DNA of 64,000 nucleotides, taken from positions 1 to 64,000 of the forward strand of contig NZ_WPIN01000002.1 in NCBI RefSeq assembly GCF_009754945.1. The letters run 5' to 3'. Shown piece after piece: positions 61,046 to 64,000 of the stretch; within the stretch, counting starts at the first letter, position 1; each line of letters begins with the position of its first letter. The translations under genes and the position numbers were made by a program. The notes beneath the pieces are model-generated. The model was not told the DNA's origin. It worked only from the letters and a program-made list of their open reading frames with translations, and did no database searches. The DNA comes from Spirosoma arboris. GTDB lineage: Bacteria > Bacteroidota > Bacteroidia > Cytophagales > Spirosomataceae.

Positions 61046-64000
61046 ATGAAAAAAAGATTTACGCGATCAACTTATCGATTGCTGTTTTATGGTCTCTGGA
61101 TCATAGGCACACTTGCGGGTCATGCCGCCTATGCGCAAAGCAGAAGTGTCAAAGGAAAAGTCTCGGATGCTAAAGGAGGTGGACTTCCAGGTGTTAACGT
61201 GATTATTAAAGGTACCAGCACAGGTACATCAACTGATGTTAACGGTGATTATTCACTAAGTGTACCAACAGCCGAAGCGGTATTGACCTATTCGTTTATT
61301 GGGTTCGATTCGCAGGAAAAACCAGTGGGTAATCAGGCCATCATCAACGTCTCGTTAGTTGAAAATACGGCGCAGCTAAACGAAGTTATCGTAACGGCGC
61401 TGGGCATTAAAAAAGAAGCCCGCACCATTGGGTACACAGCGCAGGAAATTGCCGGTGATCAGTTGGTGAAGGCTCGTGAACCAAACCCGATCAACTCGCT
61501 AACGGGTAAAATTGCCGGTCTTACAGTAGCCTCAAGTGCCGAGTTACTGGGTCGTCCGCAGTTGATTCTGCGTGGCAACAGTGACCTGCTCTTTGTGGTC
61601 GATGGTGTCCCCATTAACTCAGATACCTGGAACGTATCGGCAGATGATATCGAAACGTACACCGTATTGAAAGGACCAAATGCCGCTGCTCTTTATGGCT
61701 TCCGTGGACAGAATGGTGCTATTCTGGTGACAACAAAAAAAGGTACGAAAGACAAACGTAAGGTGGCTGTCGATTTCAATACCAGCACCATGTTTGAGCC
61801 TAGTTACCTGGCTATTCCACAGCGCCAGAGCGAATATGGGTTCGGATCGAACTATCAGTATGCATATGCCAATAACCTGTACGACGTAGGTAACCCGAAC
61901 CGCCGTGCCAACATCTGGGGACCTCGTTTTGAAGGGCAACCCGTGCCTCAATATGACAGCCCGATCGATCCCTCAACGGGTATCCGGCAGGGTACGCCCT
62001 GGGTAGCGCGTGGCGCCAATAACTTCCGGGATTTCATGCAGACAGGTATGCTATCGACGAACAATCTTTCGATTTCGTCGAGCGGTGAGAAGTACGACAT
62101 TCGGATGTCGATTTCGAATAACTACCAGAAGGGTATGGTGCCTAACACCCGGTTGAACATTACCAATTTTAACCTCAGCACAGGCATCAACTTCACGGAG
62201 CGGCTTAAATTCGATGGTAGCCTGAACGTGAGTCTTCAGAACTCGCCAAACATTCCGCAGTCAAGCTCAGGTCCAGAAAGTGAAACCTATATTTTTCAGG
62301 TATACGGATCGAGCAGCTGGTCGGTGAATGATATGAAGGATTATTACAAAGCGCCACTGGGCGTGCCAGGTGTTCAGCAGTATTATGCGGAATATGGCCG
62401 TGGTAACAACCCATACTTTGTCGCTTACGAATGGCTTTATGAACACCGTAAAACGGATATCTACGGCTACGCCCGGTTGAACTATAAGATCAACGATTTC
62501 CTGAATTTATCCGCACGTACACAGGTAACGACCTGGAATCAGCTTCGTACCGAGAAAGTGCCTTACTCGGCAATTACGTACAAAGTGCCTGACCTTCGAT
62601 TGGGTGACTATCGCGAAGATCGTCGGAATCTGTTCGAAAATAACACCGATCTGTTGTTGAGTTTCAACAAGAATGTCTCGAAAGATTTTCACGTAAGTGC
62701 AGTGCTTGGTGGTAATGCCCGGACGTTCAATTACAACTCTAGCTGGGCTACCACCGACTTCCTGATCGTACCGGGTGTGTATGATTTCAGTAACTCGAAA
62801 AACCCAGTTCAGGCCTACAACTGGCGTTCGGATATGTCGGTGCTGAGTGCTTATGCGACGGCCGATTTGACCTATAAGAACTACCTAACGCTGGGCCTGA
62901 CAGGTCGCTTCGATAAACTGTCGACCCTGCCAGCCGCCAACCGGACCATCTTCTATCCATCGGCTGCGTTGAGCACTGTTATTACAGATTACGTGAAATT
63001 GCCAGAAGCCATCTCGTTCCTGAAACTGCGCGGTTCATATGCCGACGTGAAGGGGGGCAATACGATGTCGACAGTTGCCTCAGCTTACCAGCAGGTAACG
63101 GGTCAGTCGACCTCAGCGCTGCTTGGGTACGGTACAGAGGTGATGACGGCCTACGACGGTCCAAGCTACGTGAACCAGAACACTTACACCATCAGCAAGC
63201 CGTATAACAACCTGCCTGCCGCTGGTTACACAAGTAGCCTGGCGAATCCGAACCTACAGAGTTTCAACGTAGAATCGTACGAATTCGGTTTCGATGCCAA
63301 GTTCCTGCGTAACCGATTAGGATTGGATGTAACGCACTTCACGTCAATCAACGGTCCACAGATTTTCCCACTGCCGGTAGCCTCATCGTCGGGTTACAGC
63401 AGCCAGATTGCCAATGCCGTAACAACCCAGAAGCAAGGCTGGGAAGTATCGCTGACGGGTTCTGTATTAAAGAATCCGAACGGCCTGAACTGGGACGTAT
63501 TGGCCAACTGGTCAACGTACAAAGAGACGCTGAAAAAGATCTATGGCAATGAGCAAAGCATCTACCTATCAGGGCCTAACCACGTGTTTAACATTGGTGA
63601 CCGTCTGGATGGATACTACAGCTACAACTACCTGCGCAGCCCGGATGGTCAGATCATTCAGTCGTCGACAGGTACGCCCCTGACCCGGCCTTCAGGAACA
63701 AACACCCTTCAGTTCATGGGCAACACGAACCCCGATTATGTGTGGGCTCTTAACAACAAGTTCTCGTATAAGAACTTCAACTTTAGCTTCCAGTTCGACG
63801 GTCGTGTAGGTGGTGTAATTCGCGACCAGGTATATGCTTACGCGCTGAACTCGGGTAACCAAATTGAAACGGTTCAAGGTGATTTAGGCGCTGCCCGCCT
63901 GAAAGAGTGGCAAAGCACTTCCCTCGGCACGAAATCGCCAACAGCGGCTTATGTGGGCCCAGGTGTGGTTATTTCCAACGGTGGCGCGGCTAAGTTCGAT
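61046..64000 (+). CDS. SusC/RagA-type TonB-linked outer membrane protein (cut by window end)
   Basis: The first 985 codons of a SusC-like transporter; the frame stays open to the last base and the C-terminal barrel strands lie outside the window. A signal peptide (LLFYGLWIIGTLAGHAAYAQ) is followed directly by a carboxypeptidase-regulatory-like domain (VKGKVSDAKGGGLPGVNVII) and the plug, starting at ALGIKKEARTIGYTAQEI and containing LLFVVDGVPI and VLKGPNAAALYGFRGQNGAI. Unlike the SusC at 6156 it has no STN domain, and no sigma/FecR genes are beside it, so it is probably not regulated by trans-envelope signalling. A SusD partner is expected just beyond the window. Confidence 0.95.
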   Translation, partial: MKKRFTRSTYRLLFYGLWIIGTLAGHAAYAQSRSVKGKVSDAKGGGLPGVNVIIKGTSTGTSTDVNGDYSLSVPTAEAVLTYSFIGFDSQEKPVGNQAIINVSLVENTAQLNEVIVTALGIKKEARTIGYTAQEIAGDQLVKAREPNPINSLTGKIAGLTVASSAELLGRPQLILRGNSDLLFVVDGVPINSDTWNVSADDIETYTVLKGPNAAALYGFRGQNGAILVTTKKGTKDKRKVAVDFNTSTMFEPSYLAIPQRQSEYGFGSNYQYAYANNLYDVGNPNRRANIWGPRFEGQPVPQYDSPIDPSTGIRQGTPWVARGANNFRDFMQTGMLSTNNLSISSSGEKYDIRMSISNNYQKGMVPNTRLNITNFNLSTGINFTERLKFDGSLNVSLQNSPNIPQSSSGPESETYIFQVYGSSSWSVNDMKDYYKAPLGVPGVQQYYAEYGRGNNPYFVAYEWLYEHRKTDIYGYARLNYKINDFLNLSARTQVTTWNQLRTEKVPYSAITYKVPDLRLGDYREDRRNLFENNTDLLLSFNKNVSKDFHVSAVLGGNARTFNYNSSWATTDFLIVPGVYDFSNSKNPVQAYNWRSDMSVLSAYATADLTYKNYLTLGLTGRFDKLSTLPAANRTIFYPSAALSTVITDYVKLPEAISFLKLRGSYADVKGGNTMSTVASAYQQVTGQSTSALLGYGTEVMTAYDGPSYVNQNTYTISKPYNNLPAAGYTSSLANPNLQSFNVESYEFGFDAKFLRNRLGLDVTHFTSINGPQIFPLPVASSSGYSSQIANAVTTQKQGWEVSLTGSVLKNPNGLNWDVLANWSTYKETLKKIYGNEQSIYLSGPNHVFNIGDRLDGYYSYNYLRSPDGQIIQSSTGTPLTRPSGTNTLQFMGNTNPDYVWALNNKFSYKNFNFSFQFDGRVGGVIRDQVYAYALNSGNQIETVQGDLGAARLKEWQSTSLGTKSPTAAYVGPGVVISNGGAAKFD

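Overview
The window looks like a chromosomal segment of a Bacteroidota bacterium, most likely a Cytophagales member of the Spirosoma type. The evidence is SusC/SusD pairs, an ECF sigma/FecR/SusC signalling set, a type IX secretion C-terminal sorting domain, hybrid propeller sensor kinases, scarce Shine-Dalgarno sites and TAnnTTTG-type promoter boxes. The genus is an impression; no rRNA or marker gene is present.

Layout. 42-11453 (minus strand, transcribed right to left): ECF sigma factor, FecR anti-sigma, SusC with STN domain, SusD lipoprotein, heparinase II/III-type polysaccharide lyase and a PQQ dehydrogenase with cytochrome c domain, a polysaccharide-utilisation-like locus. 11761-15051: a secreted lectin/PKD/FN3 protein with a type IX signal and an internal DNA duplication. 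15283-19144 (minus): DNA polymerase IV, an arginyltransferase-like protein, a Tat-exported metallo-beta-lactamase-fold hydrolase and an AraC regulator. 19321-25466 (plus): HGSNAT-like membrane acyltransferase, YdjC/ChbG-like deacetylase, pirin, ACS-family transporter and a LytS-type kinase. 25463-28003 (minus): a Tat-tagged mannonate dehydratase homologue and an AGE-family epimerase. 28306-33238 (plus): a tiny membrane protein, a hybrid propeller histidine kinase and a TolB-like protein. 33430-34776 (minus): a Tat-tagged Gfo/Idh/MocA oxidoreductase.

35044-53719 (plus) is the most unusual part: six very large genes in one direction, several almost touching, none with a signal peptide. They encode two paralogous M64-like metallopeptidases (968 and 963 aa), a 1140-aa beta-rich protein resembling DUF6603, and three proteins of 969, 1513 and 587 aa whose function I do not recognise. 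A long-chain acyl-CoA ligase follows 124 bp later. This is the best candidate for an undescribed system.

55610-60061 (minus) encodes a roughly 1480-aa secreted multidomain protein (CARDB, lamin-tail and DUF3616-like modules). 60062-61045 is AT-rich, with hairpins, a bidirectional terminator and a likely 53-aa membrane protein on the minus strand. At 61046 a second SusC-type receptor gene begins and runs off the window.

Three families of long palindromic repeats occur between genes (4248/17143; 20704/22817; 24327/34869/55533). No tRNA, rRNA, CRISPR array, transposase or phage gene was recognised.
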